Translations under genes and position numbers: made by a program | The notes under the pieces: model-generated | Database searches by the model: none | What the model saw: the letters and a program-made list of their open reading frames with translations, nothing else | Told to the model about the DNA's origin: nothing | Shown: piece after piece, positions 11,836 to 23,103 of the stretch | How positions within the stretch are numbered: the first letter of the stretch is position 1 | Layout: each line of letters opens with the position of its first letter | NCBI GenBank assembly: GCA_030280995.1 | Contig: JASXTE010000001.1 | Location: 7,721,001-7,785,000, forward strand | DNA length: 64,000 nucleotides | Direction of reading: 5' to 3' | Origin: Hemileia vastatrix | Taxonomy: Eukaryota > Basidiomycota > Pucciniomycetes > Pucciniales > Zaghouaniaceae

Positions 11836-12311
11836 GAAAGGTACAAGGGACAGGCCGACAAAAATTGACAATCTGCTCCTTCTTTTAAACCAGGCGACAA
11901 AGTATGGCTTGATTCACAAAACATTTGAATGACTCAACCATAAAAGAAACTGGCCGAAAAATTCTTGGGATCATTTGAAATCGATTCCGAAGTCTCTAAA
12001 ACTGCATTTCAACTCAAGCTACCTCCTAAATGGCAGGCTATTCACCCTGTTTTCCATGTATCTCTCCTGGAACTGGCTTGAGAAACATACCCAGGCAGGA
12101 ACCAGTTGAAGTAGAAGACCATCTAGAGTGGGAAGTAAGCCGTATCCTTGATTCAAGAATGGGCAAGGGGAAACTTCAATACCTTGTGGAATGGGAAGGC
12201 TTCCTCGATGACTCAGAAAAAACATCCTGAGAACCAGCCATCAATGTTTCTAACGCCCCTGAACTCCTAAAATCTTTTCAACTTAAATATCCTTTAAAAC
12301 CAAAACCTTAG
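11836..12311 (+). pseudogene. pol: Element B pol, 3' portion (integrase C-terminus and chromodomain)
   Basis: Continues pol after the CACTA-like element. A GDKVWLDSQNI-type integrase C-terminal block (about 11895-11935) and PKWQAIHPVFHVSLLE (about 12025-12075) precede a chromodomain containing HLEWEVSRILDS and LQYLVEWEGFLDDSE (about 12120-12235). Stops occur within. The chromodomain places the element among chromoviruses, whose integrases are thought to target modified chromatin. The D copy is at about 46620-47070. Confidence 0.88.
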
Positions 12312-13159
12312 AACTCTCTTTTATTTTTTCTCTTCTTTTTCTTTTCTCTTTTTCTTTTCTTAAAATTCTAAAACTTCTTCTCTTCTAAAATCCTTATTCT
12401 TTGTTTTCTTTTCTTCTTTCTTATTTTTTCTTTCAAAAGTTTTCAACCCTTTTTCAAATAAATAAAATTAAATTATATTAAAAATTAAAATAAAATAAAA
12501 TAAAATAAACTAAAATTAAAATTAAATTAAAAATAAAATAAAATAAAATAATAAAATTAAAATCTTAAATAATCAATAAACTCCTTTAAATTTTCTTTTC
12601 TCTTTTGAAACTTTTTTCTTCTTTCCCTTATTTCTTTTTCTTCAAACTATCAAAATTTTTCACCATCCCAACATGACAATCTTCTCAAATTTCACTTCAA
12701 CCTTTAAATCTCTCTTTTAAAATTCTTCGAACAAATTACTTCTTTCTTTCAAATTCTTTTTGAAATATTATTTCTTCTCTTATTTTTCTTTTTTCTTTTC
12801 AAATAACTAAAATTCCTCAAAAATTCAATAAATAAACTTTCACAAATAACAATTTTTTTCTTTCATTAAATTTTCATTTCAAAAAAAATTATTTCAATCA
12901 ACTATTTCTTTTTTCTTACTTAAATTTTTTCTTTTTAAAATTTAAACTAAAATTCATTCAATTAAATATTCATTATTTTCTTCTTTCAAAATTTAAAACA
13001 AAATTTTATTCAAATCTTTTTTCTTTTTCTCTCAAAATCTTATAAAATAAATATAAAATTTTTAATTAAAACAACAAAATAAAAATAAATAAATAAATAC
13101 ACAAATTGCTTTCTACTTTTTTTCTTTCCCTCTTTCTTTCTTTTCCTTTCCCTTCCATT
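12312..13159. other. T/C- and A-rich spacer between convergent pol and antisense gene
   Basis: About 850 bp of low-complexity T/C-rich and A-rich sequence with no ORF of note. It separates the end of pol from the stop of the antisense gene, and D has a similar spacer at 47080-47890. It probably holds the 3' ends of both transcripts. No sharp terminator can be assigned. Confidence 0.6.
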
Positions 13160-14096
13160 TTAAATTTTCTCCTTTATTTTCTCTCGAACCAATCCCTTCA
13201 TCTTCTCTAAAACCACCCTTATTTCCTTCCTACATTTCTCAAAAACCTCTTCCTCTCCTATTGGTACCACTTCCCCAATTTCCAGTAATTCTTCGGCCAC
13301 GTCGAAGTAGGCAGCATTGACAATCTTATTGACTTCACCGCTTAACTCTTTGATGAATCGAGTTCGTCAACCTTGGTGAGGTTTCTTCAACCATACCTGG
13401 TCGAGAGTCTCTTTGTTGTCCTCCCTCAAATCAACCACTGGTTGATCTGCCTCAACTGGAAGAAATGGTGCAGCTTCTGCAATCGGAACTTCTGTGATGA
13501 AATCTGAATTCTAAAACAAGATCATCAGTAAAAAGTTTTAAAAAACAACAGAAGAATGGACTTACTTTAAATTATGGGTCAGATTCTTGAAATAACTTCA
13601 ATGTGACTTCCACTGTCACTTCTTTTTCTTCTTTGTCAGCTTCGATGACCATCCGCCTTAAGATGGGGAATTCCTCCTCATCTTCCTCCACCAATAAATC
13701 CACCTCCTCTTCCACCCTTTGTTTTGTACCCGTGGCTTGGGTTACCAAGGTCGCCATGGTGTCCTCGGCTTCCTCCTCAACTGCTTCTGATTGATCATCA
13801 CCGATTGACACCTCCCATATATCTTCGACCACTTCTTTGGTCTTCGGTATTACCCAATATTTGGTCTTGGTAAACCTTTTTTTGATGTCATAATTTTTAG
13901 CTAAAGCATCACACGCCACCCATCTCCATCAGCAAAACTCACATTTCTGGCGAGGACCTGGAGAAGCTGTGCTTTCAACACAGAAGTATTCCATTGTTTC
14001 ACAAGCCATGCATGCTTGGGAGTACTGTTGAGTAACGAGCCCACCATCCGCTTTGGGGTGAGGAGGCGTGGGAGCTAGAGTTGGACAAGCTGACAT
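13160..14096 (-). pseudogene. Antisense spliced gene with Zn2Cys6-like cluster in element B
   Basis: Minus strand, ATG at 14096, exon 1 14096-13566 (177 codons), 55-nt intron 13565-13511, exon 2 13510-13160 (117 codons including TAA). The intron has GTAAGT, a CTGAT branch-like site and TTTTAG; at 55 nt it must be removed to keep frame. Cysteines at residues 29, 32, 39, 52, 55 and 62 give C-x2-C-x6-C-x12-C-x2-C-x6-C, the fungal binuclear zinc cluster pattern. A Lys/Arg-rich segment and a long Glu-rich region follow. Three in-frame stops (codon 56, near codon 175, and one in exon 2) make this copy defective. D carries a more decayed homologue with the same donor. A DNA-binding regulator is inferred from the motif; a zinc-binding structural role is also possible. 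Confidence 0.7.
13511..13565 (-). other. 55-nt spliceosomal intron of the antisense gene
   Basis: On the minus strand it begins GTAAGT and ends TTTTAG, with CTGAT about 15 nt before the acceptor. Both flanking exons are in phase 0 and stay open across the junction, apart from one TAA two codons before the donor. The donor is conserved in D at 48330-48325. Confidence 0.7.
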
Positions 14097-14174
14097 AATA
14101 ATAATAATAAACAAGAGTTAAATAAAGGGAAAATAGTGTGGCAAGTATATGTCTCACGCTCAACGGAGCTCGCG

Positions 14175-14182
14175 TTTTTATA
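14175..14182 (-). promoter_or_regulatory. TATA box for the antisense gene
   Basis: TATAAAAA on the minus strand sits about 80 nt upstream of the ATG at 14096 and just inside the internal edge of the 3' LTR. A start about 30 nt downstream would give a short leader. In D the equivalent site has decayed to GTAAAAGG. Confidence 0.55.
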
Positions 14183-14192
14183 CCCGGGCATC

Positions 14193-15002
14193 TGTCACGC
14201 GCCATGTGACACTTGAGGCAAAAGTAGCTCATTAAATCAATAAAATAGAAGTCTAAAACCATACTCGAAGCACAGAAAGCAATTCTACATAGCAACTGCA
14301 ACTTTCTTTTGTGTACTCAGTATTCAACCGCGATAGTCTAAACTCTAAATCTAAATTAGTCAATCTCTTAATAGTGTGTCTCAGTCTTTTCCTCAATAAG
14401 CGACGCACAGCGCAATAGTCAATGTAATGATGCACTAAAAGGTTTATTAAATATCTGTGAATTATTAAACGGTGTAGTGAGCATGAAAGGAATGGATAGT
14501 GGAGGTTTAAAGGGTTAACGGATGTTAGTGTGGAGGGTCCAGGTGTAATGGATGTATTTTTTAATGGTCTGTGGTGTGCGGAATAGTGGATGGATATGAG
14601 GTCAATGCAAGGAGGAGTAAAGGATATAAAAGGGGTTGGGTCTTTGGTTCGACTTTCTTTAGAATTAAATTATAAAACATTTATATAGTTAATAGTGGTA
14701 AAGCTTTAGTTTAAATCATTATTATTATATCTTTCCTTATTTTCTCAGTAATCATTTCTGAATCCTAAATATTTGATTATTGAGTTTCCAACCCTTTGTG
14801 AGATTTTAAGAATTTTAATATTACCTTTAAATTATATTAGAATTCTTCTCGAACATATCTCAAAGCAGTAGCTCTTCCTTCAAGTCATCTTCGAATCACT
14901 TCCTTGAAAATTTCCTCTGTGTATTGAAGAAGTTTCTAAACTCCTCCCTCCATCTCACTTCCAGGAACACTCTTGACCTTGCGCGTAGGTCATCCCGTGA
15001 CA
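14193..15002 (+). repeat. 3' LTR of element B
   Basis: 810 bp matching 1981-2790. It is preceded by a GC-containing block rather than an obvious polypurine tract. TATA near 14625 and the AGAATTAAATTATA motif (14661-14674) are retained. Confidence 0.93.
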
Positions 15003-15930
15003 GATTTACAGACTTGAATGAAACCTTTTTCCACATTCTCTGCAATGTAGTCTTGAAGAACTTGAGATTCATCCTTCAATAGGGATTAGAAAGGATCTGA
15101 CATAGGTGCTGGACCTACTAACTCTATTTGATGATTGTAAGGTCAATGATGCAGTAGCTTGTTGGCCTTGCAAATTAAAATTACATTGAGGAAGTTGTGA
15201 TATACTTTTGTTAGATTTAATTTAATGGCTTCAATATTGGTTTGGTCATCCTCATTATTGTTGAAGGAATCTGTCAAGGGTAGACCTGAATTTAGAGTGG
15301 AAGAATTGTTTACCTCGAGGCTGTTGAAGACCTCTTTGAGTTAAGTAACCAAGCTAGAATGGTTAGCCGAATTCCCATTTAGAGAAAAATCAGATGGTTT
15401 CAAATCATATAGAAGAGATATGTCCTCTAGCAGGACAGGGTCAGACAGGTTGTTTAACTCCCTGTTGACCTGCATTGTAGAATCAGAAATATACTTAGAA
15501 CAAGGGGTGATCAGTCCCTCTGACCAATTAATGTCAGGATTCCAATGCATTAAAAACTCATGGGCAAGAATGGTATTGTCCATCCTTGGGGAATCCAAGA
15601 CTGTTAATTCCCACTTGAAGGAAGGAAAATTTTGAAAGTTGAAAACCCATAAAACTTTCTTACTAGCCTAATACTTGGTTTTCTCTGATTCAACCAAATA
15701 AATTGGAATTCTGTCTGCATCTGAAAGTCTCTGTTTAAGCTTTTCTGCAAAAGATAAACTGATAAATGAAATTGAAGCTTCAGAGTCAATAAGACAACTG
15801 AAGGGTATAACCTCCTTAAAAAGAATAAATCTTAAATGGTTAATGGTAACTCCAGTCCTTAAGACAAGGAGGTTCTGTGAACTGGAAGAAATAAAATAGT
15901 TTAATTTGCACACAAGTAAACTAATCTCTA
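15003..15930 (-). pseudogene. pol: Element A pol, 5' portion (protease and start of RT)
   Basis: Continues A beyond the B insertion. Minus-strand reading gives a protease with FSCLIDSEASISFISLSF (about 15668-15913) and the linker with WNPDINWSEGLITP (15341-15598), then the start of RT up to 15003. The protease motif has DSEAS where its relatives have DSGAS, so the catalytic glycine is lost. Several stops are present. Confidence 0.85.
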
Positions 15931-15939
15931 GTTTTTTAA

Positions 15940-17120
15940 CTTTGAGAATTTACCTTCCCTTTCCTTCAATTTTTCACAATATTCCAACTTGTGCTTAGCC
16001 CCAAAATACATTAAAAACCCATTATCTACCCGTACTTTCCTTTCAGCTTCCTTTAGTTCCTCTTTTGGATCCAATACCTTACTGATATTGACAGGAGTTG
16101 AGCTTTTAGGTTTAACCTTTAATTTCCCTAGAGACTGGGTTTGGATTTAGTTGATTGGGTTGGTTGGGAATTATTGTTTAAAGGAGGCCCAGATTTGAAA
16201 TTTGAGCCATGAGATTTTTTCGCGTGACACCTTTGTTGAAGTAGTCTTTCATGTGCAATTTCAAGTTTGAGGGTCCTATCCATTAAGTCTGTCAAACTCT
16301 TCATTTTTTTCCCATGAAGATTTAATTGGTCCAGAATCCTCAAAGGAAGTCTCTTTTTGAAATTTTATTTGAGGGCAGCATCATTCCAACTAACTTGAGT
16401 TTGTAAAGCCCTAATATCTGAGACATACTTGGAATCTTTACCATTATTGCTCATGCAAAGGAAATCAAGTTCAATCTCTCCATCGTCAGTTTCATTGGGG
16501 TCACCAAAAAATGTAAAAAGTTGATCCTTGAACTTTTCCCAATTATTAATGAGAAATTGAGGTTTTCTCAAAGAAAGCATGAGTAGATGAGGCTTGAACC
16601 ACTGTGACAAATCTCCTGATAAGTAAGAAGAGGCATGAATGACCTTGGAGAGATCCATACTAAAGGTTTGAGGGTTATTGTGGAATAGTAGCTTGCATGT
16701 CTGAAAGAAGGGACAAAATCTGTCAGGATGCTCTCCATAAAAATTTTCTGTAGATTTCTTCAAAGGAGTTTTGAATTTAGATCCTTCAGATGAGGAAGGA
16801 TTAGTGCAGGTTTTAACCAGGAGTTTTGTGAAGTCCTCCAATGAAGCATTTGGGCCAGGGCTTGAAGATTGGCCTGAAGGTCCTGAAGCCGGGGCTGATG
16901 GTGCCTTGTGCATAGTATCTTCCTCTTCATCTTCTTCACTGGAAGCCTCAACATCATGAGGGATGACCTCTACAGATTGAATTGAATGTTTGCGCTCTCT
17001 TACATCAAGAAGTTCAAGGGAGTGAGTGCGAGAGACAGGACATAATGAGGTTGGTCTATCCCTAGCACAAGCTTTAGTAGTAGCCTCAATGGAATGAGGA
17101 GTGCATTGAAAAGACACCAT
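15940..17120 (-). pseudogene. gag: Element A gag
   Basis: Minus strand from the ATG at 17120. The 251-codon N-terminal block (16365-17120) and the next block (16128-16343) match B gag along their length, with the capsid motif WEKFKDQLFTFFGDPNE. The zinc knuckle near 15975-16015 has lost its first two cysteines (MYFGAKHKLEYC), so nucleic-acid binding would be impaired. One frameshift or stop separates the two blocks. Confidence 0.85.
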
Positions 17121-17172
17121 TTAGATTTAGCACCGGAAAGTTGTAGTAGTACAAATAATGAAAACTATGGGG

Positions 17173-17185
17173 AATTAAATTATAC
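17173..17185 (-). promoter_or_regulatory. Putative self-primed PBS of element A
   Basis: Reads TATAATTTAATTC on the minus strand, one base from the LTR edge, as in B and C. Confidence 0.55.
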
Positions 17186-17186
17186 T

Positions 17187-17897
17187 GTCACTGGAAAAAC
17201 TATGCACAGGGTTGAAGATGATCCCAAAGTAAGTGAGATAAAAGTAATAATGGAATTATAACTTTGAAGCACAAAGGATTACTTCAAGGAAGTGGTTAAA
17301 AGATAGATCTAATTAATAACACTAGTTTGAGCTAATTTTTGAATAATAATTAAAGTAGATTATAAGGACACTGACTATTGTGGTAATATAATGAAGGGTT
17401 GTAACTTAATAATCAAAAGGAAGGTTTAAGCTACTATCACAAATATTTTCTATAATTCAATTATAAGAATTGTTGAAGGAAGTAACACCCATTGAATATT
17501 GTATTCCTCCTTTCACTGACCCATTGACCAACAAGCCAGGATATTACTCACAGGCCCATTTAATCCATCGGAGTTCCCAATTACTAATTAATATACCCTT
17601 ATAATCCTTCCTTCCTGTTCCTACTTCCCAGACCTCATAATTAACCTCAGGCCCACAATTACCCTTTTTGGAATATTGCCTCAACTTTAGCACTAGAGTG
17701 CTTGTAGATTGCTTATTTTTGAAAAGTATAAGCATATTTAAATTTAGTATACTTTACAGTTTGAATAGTGCAGCTAATTTGAGAACACAATAGAATGTAA
17801 TTGTTACAACATTGCTTTTTGCATATTGCTTGGGGTTAGGGTTGAATAGTGGTGTAATTGAGGTACTTTTGCTTCAAGTGTCATGTGGCTCCTGACA
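17187..17897 (-). repeat. 5' LTR of element A
   Basis: 711 bp on the minus strand, TGTCAGGAGCC...CCAGTGACA, followed by the shared leader and gag. Compared with the 810-bp LTRs of B and C it is shortened and diverged. Confidence 0.85.
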
Positions 17898-18179
17898 CTT
17901 GCCAAGCTCTAAAAAAATACTTATTTAATTGGGTGTTATACTGGTGACCAATTCCCAAGTGAAATTGGGTTTATATTGGGTACAGTTACTACTGAAAATA
18001 CCTAATTTTTATTTTAAAAATTTATTAAAATTATTTTAAGGATTACTTTCTGAAATAACTGAGCTATGATTACCCACTAATGTGCTTTAAACACAAATAT
18101 TTGTTTTATATGAGCTATACTAGAGTTAAAATCACATCCTATAGCTTATACTAAATAACAAGTAATATTTAAGGAAAAC
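17898..18179 (-). other. Residual internal sequence of element H
   Basis: 282 bp of AT-rich DNA between the LTR edge of A and the LTR edge of E, with no coding potential. It rejoins 27744 across the E insertion and leads into the H LTR. Confidence 0.5.
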
Positions 18180-18970
18180 TGTCAGCCAGGCTACTAGACT
18201 TTCCCAGTAAAATAATTAATTGTCTTACTGAGGTGAAGCCACAACTTTAAGATCCTTATTAATAATTAATCATTAGATACTTATGTATTAATTACAATTA
18301 ACTAACTAAGTACACTAAGTAGTTAATTAATAAAAATAAGTAATTGTCCCACATATATTTTTACTCCCAAACACTGTGCTCAATAATACAGATGAGATGG
18401 GAATAAAAATTAGTATTAAAAATATAAAATTATAAAAAGAAAAATACTTTTTCAAATTCTTTTGTTTAGATTTTATTGATTCAATATTTTAAATCAAATG
18501 TTCTTGCACTAAAATGTGACAGACAAAAGGGTTCATAGTTTTATTTCAAGTAAAATAAATACTTTTACACACTATTTAGACTTACTCTTATTATTTCACA
18601 TACTCTCTTTATTTAAGTTTTTCCTCTCATACTCTTGTACTAGGGGATGGTAATTCTGTGTTCTATTTTCTCACATTTTGCCTATAAAAGGCCTTTCCTC
18701 TTTTTTGTCTTTTTGTTTTTTCATTCCTTACTTACTTATTACATTTACACAACACAATTACTATTTCTATACCTCTATAACATTAGTACTTACATCAACG
18801 TATATCTAATCTATAAAATATATTAATATTTAACACTACCTCTTATTATTTGAGTAATACAATCAGTTTGATTAAAAAATACGTACATTACTTTTGAGAG
18901 TCCATTAAAACCCAAAAAAATCCTTGTATAACCTCGAATAAATCTTCTAGACCAAAAGGACCCCTTGACA
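18180..18970 (+). repeat. 5' LTR of element E
   Basis: Matches 26946-27738 with a modest number of substitutions. TATA box CCTATAAAAGGC at about 18681-18692. Confidence 0.93.
18683..18689 (+). promoter_or_regulatory. TATA box in E 5' LTR
   Basis: TATAAAA within GCCTATAAAAGGC, conserved in both F LTRs (54901 and 62839). In the E 3' LTR it is TACAAAA (27450-27456). Confidence 0.65.
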
Positions 18971-19793
18971 ATTGGGAGCCTTTCCAAATTGTCGACGGCG
19001 CATCGATATCTTGAGGACCGGAGGCCGTGGGACCATCGCCATCAAGGTATCTGTAAGGATGAGTGAACAACAAAATGACAAACGTCATAAATCACGTGAC
19101 AAAAAATTTTTCTGCAAACGGGAATCAATCTGCACTCCAAAATTTAGGTTCATATATTGACTTAACGTTTTATATTTCGTGGTAATGATTGAAACTACTA
19201 TTAGTGGGTCATTTTTCACTCTTCATTCTCTACGTATTTCCTTTTACTCAGCACTCTGTAAGTGGCATTAATTTGCTCATTTTACAGGGGGAGGTGTCAA
19301 GTAAATTGGAATTTTTTTTATTTTTTTTTATTTTTCCTAGTTGACAATAATAGAGCCATTGTTTTCTTAGTCCTAGAAGTAATAAAAATTATATTTTAAA
19401 AATTAATTATTATAATATTCAGTTGACTTTTGTCCTGATAAATTTAATTTTATTTGTTTCAGTTGAAAAATTGTCCTGACAATAAAATTTTATGAAAATT
19501 CATATTTAATTATTTCAGTTGACATTAAGTCCTGGTAGTTGAGTATTCAGTTGATTTAAAAATCCTGATAATAATTCTCATAAAATTGTTAATAAAAAAT
19601 TGTTTTAATTTATTTCTTCAGTTGATTATATTATAATCCTGGTTTTAAATTGTTTTGAATTAATAAATTGATTATTATTTTAGTTGATTTTATCCTGAAA
19701 ATTTTATTTTATTATTTTTCTTTTAAATATAAAGTAAAAATATAAATTAATTCATCTTATTTTCTCCCTCTCTCATTGCAGTAAAAACTAGAA
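18971..19793 (+). other. Element E leader with putative intron and repeat array
   Basis: The LTR is followed by ATTGGGAGCC (possible tRNA PBS) and a CpG-richer block (about 18990-19100). Next comes a segment nearly identical to F containing GTAAGT at 19258. The acceptor TCTCATTGCAG ends at 19781, 12 nt before the gag ATG, giving a candidate 524-nt intron. The array of CAGTTGAC/GTCCTG modules fills about 19336-19700. Confidence 0.55.
19336..19700 (+). repeat. Tandem CAGTTGAC...GTCCTGAY modules in E leader
   Basis: About seven degenerate copies, at about 19336, 19420, 19459, 19515, 19548, 19619 and 19681, separated by T/A-rich spacers. F has about ten. Confidence 0.7.
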
Positions 19794-22590
19794 ATGACTG
19801 ATCAAGGTCTCTCTGCTGCACGTGAAGAAGAATTGGATTTGATTGATTATGATGAAGCTACTTCTGTAAGTTCTCATTTAACTAGAAAATTAGCTCAAAT
19901 TGATCAATCATTGCCCCAATCAGGATGTAGAAATGGAGGAAGTGGAAGTTCTGGTGGAAACTCAGGAACAGAAACCTATTATAAACCCCCCAGAAGGACT
20001 TCCAAAAGGCTTCAAGATAAAAAAGATGCCATTGTCCCAACAAGTAAAGAACCTGTCAACACATATAAAGGAACTAAGAATAGAAAACTTGAAATTGAGG
20101 TCAAAGGTAGATGCTCTAGAAGAAAAGGTAAGAAAAATATATGCTTTTCTTCAAGAGAAGAGGAAACCTCCTCCCCACAGGGATCTTCAGAAATTGGCTC
20201 CCCAGCAGCCAGAGAAGGTGGAAGTATCCAAGTAGCAGTGGGATTGGCTGAACACTCAGTGGGATTACCTGGCTCAAAACCAACAGACGCCCCAAGCAGG
20301 TCCATCCAGACACAACCAAGTCAACCCAACACCTCCTCACCCCTATCAAGGAGGAAGAAGAAGAAAAAATAATATGATCTTGCCCAGAAAACCTTGGTAA
20401 GCCCCTCTATTGATTCTCAAGTACCATTTCTTGTAACTAATTCAGTTCCCTCAGGTAATTATGGAAGATAAAATGAGATTGTGAGACCTCTAGAGAACAG
20501 TAGACAAATTACTCAAATTTCAAATGTATCTAATCCTTTAGTTCTGATTGCTACTTCAATGATAAATCCTGATATGGCTATTATTGATGAGACACTTGAA
20601 CCTGAGTTTTATGAGATGCTGGAAAGTTACTCTGTTTCCTTACTGAGAAACACTCCAGATGTAGCTAACATCAATGATGAATATTTGAGAAATATTATTG
20701 CCAAACAAAACCATATAATGAAAAACATGCAATTGACTCAGAAATATAATAGTTTGCTAACTGATCTCGGCTATCAAGCATTAAGAAGTGAATCACAGAG
20801 ATTCTCTGATGAATTGTCTCATTACAAAGCAACCCATGAAAAGAAAGTTGCTTTATGGCAAAATATCAAAAATGATTTGTCTAAACTGAAAGATACTGTA
20901 TCTGCCTGTTGCCAGGAGGTAGAGATAGATAAGATGAGTCTGAAAAGATTGAATGACCATTTTTCATCTCTTAAAAATAGGAATCAGTTATCTTTTGCAA
21001 CAATCAATGAGAGTTTATCTAGTCTTCCAAGATTGAAAACTAGACTAACAACCATTGAGGAGAAATTGAACTCATTGTTTATTGATCAAAAGTATTCTGA
21101 GATTTCTTTGAAAGAACAAATTGCACAGGATGCCCCAGAGTTACCTGTGGTTAGTTCATCTAAAAGTAAATTAGTTCCAGAAATACATGTTGATACCCCT
21201 GAGTTTCCATTAAAAATTAATGATGCACCAGGACCTTCAGCAGAGGGATTAACCAATGAGATTACTGCACAACTAGAGACGTTACAGCTGCTCCTTACTC
21301 AGAAACAAGCATGTACTAAGGAGACTCCTTCAAATCAAAAGAATTTTCCAAAACTTGACCAGTACCCAACATTTGATGGTGATTCTTCCTCTGATTGGCA
21401 GCAATTTATTTGAAGAATTGATAACTTAAAAAATTCTTACTAACTCCCAGATGAGGAAATGGTGTCCAAGTTAATTTCTTTTTTTACTAATGTTGCCCTA
21501 ATGTGGTATGAATCTGTTCTTCTGGATGGGAATGACTACTCATGGGAGGATTGGAAGAAATTGATTAAAGCACAATTTGGTGGCTCCAAGTTCAGAATGG
21601 CTCAACAAAGGCAGTATGAGGAAACTAGATAAAGCTCTTCTACTGATAAACCTATTGAGTTCTTAATGAAACTTGTAAAAATCTCAAGAACAATGGACCC
21701 AAATATGGATTTTGAGTTATGGAAGGATAGGATCCTTTATAAATTACCAATGTCTCTGAGAGACTTGATAGTGGCTAGGACTGAGTTCTCCATAGAACCC
21801 TCTTCTTTCATTAATACTTGCAATAAGATCCTTCTAAACAACAAGTATGATGCCAGAAGATTTATTCCTAGCACCCCTTTGGAGAACTTCTCCACTTATC
21901 AACAGAAACCTCTGGAAAAGGTTGGTAAACCTTCTGCCCCTGTTGCACCAAAAAAGTATGCAACAAAGACTTGCTTCAAGTGCAACAAGCCTTGGCAGAA
22001 AGGCCATGTTTGTGACAGGAAGATAAATCTTATAGAACAAACAGAGGAGCATGCTGATGACACAGTAGCACTGGATGATACGTCAAGTGATTGTGCCAGC
22101 AATATTTCATATGAATCTCAACAAGAAATCTTGATGCTGGAAGAGGATATTCATTATTTAAATACTATTGATATTGATAATAATTCTTTATCTACAATGG
22201 AAGATGCTGAGATCATAAAGAAAATTGAGGATAACTCAATTGTTATTGCCCCTCTCAAGGCACCAGTCTTGATTAATGGAACCGGCATTGATGTTGTTCT
22301 GGATTCTGGAGCTGGAGGAAGTGTAGTTTCTGAAAGAGCACTTGCTTCAGTGGATCAAGACTATAAATCAAAACTGATGCCTATCATTTCTGAAAATTGG
22401 AGAGGTTATGGCTCTGTTTTGTCCCCCATTGGTTAGTACAAAGCCACAGTGTTTTTTAAATATAACCATGGGTTTTTAAGAGCTATTTGTGATTTTGTTG
22501 TCATGTAAAATGATAACTTAAGAAATTGTTTTATTGTAGGGAATGATATTTTAACCAAATATGGCATAAAATTAAATCCCTCAAACCAAT
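19794..22590 (+). pseudogene. gag: Element E gag and protease region
   Basis: ATG at 19794 (MTDQ). The frame matches F gag: a Ser/Lys-rich N-terminus, a coiled-coil-rich middle (20700-21120), the capsid region with YPTFDGDSSSDWQQF near 21365, a zinc knuckle CFKCNKPWQKGHVC near 21972 and a protease DSGAGGSVVSERALA near 22300. Stops include 20371, 21411 (TGA for TGC), 21441, 21630 and 22434. All are single changes relative to F. Confidence 0.88.
19900..20400 (+). pseudogene. Second (+1) reading frame inside E gag
   Basis: In the +1 frame the region encodes a charged, coiled-coil-like protein (KKMPLSQ, THIKEL, KVDALEEKVRK) ending in a Trp-rich segment and PRKPW before TAA. One TAG near 20236 replaces a Trp codon of F. 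It resembles its F counterpart more conservatively than frame 0 does. Confidence 0.55.
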
Positions 22591-22598
22591 GTTTCACA

Positions 22599-23103
22599 AT
22601 GGGGAAGAATGAGAAGAGGAAATTTAAGATTTCTTCCTCCAAAAAATTATTAAAACCAGAATTGAACGCATGTAATTCTGTAGTTCAATATAAAGGAAGA
22701 TCTACAAAAGAAATGCATGCCCTTATGTCTGAAATTGACTATGCTTCTTTTGGAGAACAACTTTCTGGTGAGGATAAAGATTCCATCATTAATTTGATAA
22801 AGTCTTTTCTTATGGCTTTTGCTCATGGGTCACATGAACTAGGATTAGTTAAGGAAGAAATGAAACTTTTATTGTCTTGTCCATTAACTGATATACCACC
22901 TAGTTTAAAGAAGAAGCCTTATCCTGCTTCTCCCACAAAGAGAAAAGATATTAAAGACAATATCTCTACCCTTTTCAAAATGAATATTATTGAAATGGTA
23001 GTTGAAACACCTAAATATTGTGTTATCTCACCTGTCCTAATTTCTTATGAGAAAGATAAAGCCAGGTTATGTGGTGATTATAGAGCACTAAAAACTTATA
23101 CGT
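22599..23103 (+). pseudogene. pol: Element E pol, RT N-terminal part
   Basis: Matches F pol upstream of and into the RT (CVISPVLISYEKDKARLCGD near 23015-23075) and is cut by the 1094-bp insert at 23104. Confidence 0.88.

Larger units (their letters stand above)
1981..15002 (+). mobile_element. Element B: full-length Ty3 chromovirus with antisense gene
   Basis: Two 810-bp LTRs (1981-2790 and 14193-15002) begin TGTCAC and end GTGACA. GATTT flanks both ends (1976-1980 and 15003-15007). Inside are gag, pol with a C-terminal chromodomain, a T/C-rich spacer and a convergent antisense gene. A 4.6-kb CACTA-like element sits in the integrase C-terminal region. The LTRs differ at scattered positions and all genes carry stops, so it is an old inactive copy. 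Confidence 0.93.
95..17897 (-). mobile_element. Element A: Ty3 chromovirus-type retrotransposon, split by B
   Basis: On the minus strand it reads LTR (17897-17187), gag, protease, reverse transcriptase, RNase H and integrase, ending in truncated integrase near 95. Element B interrupts the RT at 1980/15003, with GATTT on both sides. A is the same family as B, C and D. Its 3' end, including any chromodomain and antisense gene, is gone. Confidence 0.85.

Noticed and set aside
12019..12225. Minus ORF opposite the chromodomain
   Set aside because: Shadow of the chromodomain frame on the plus strand.
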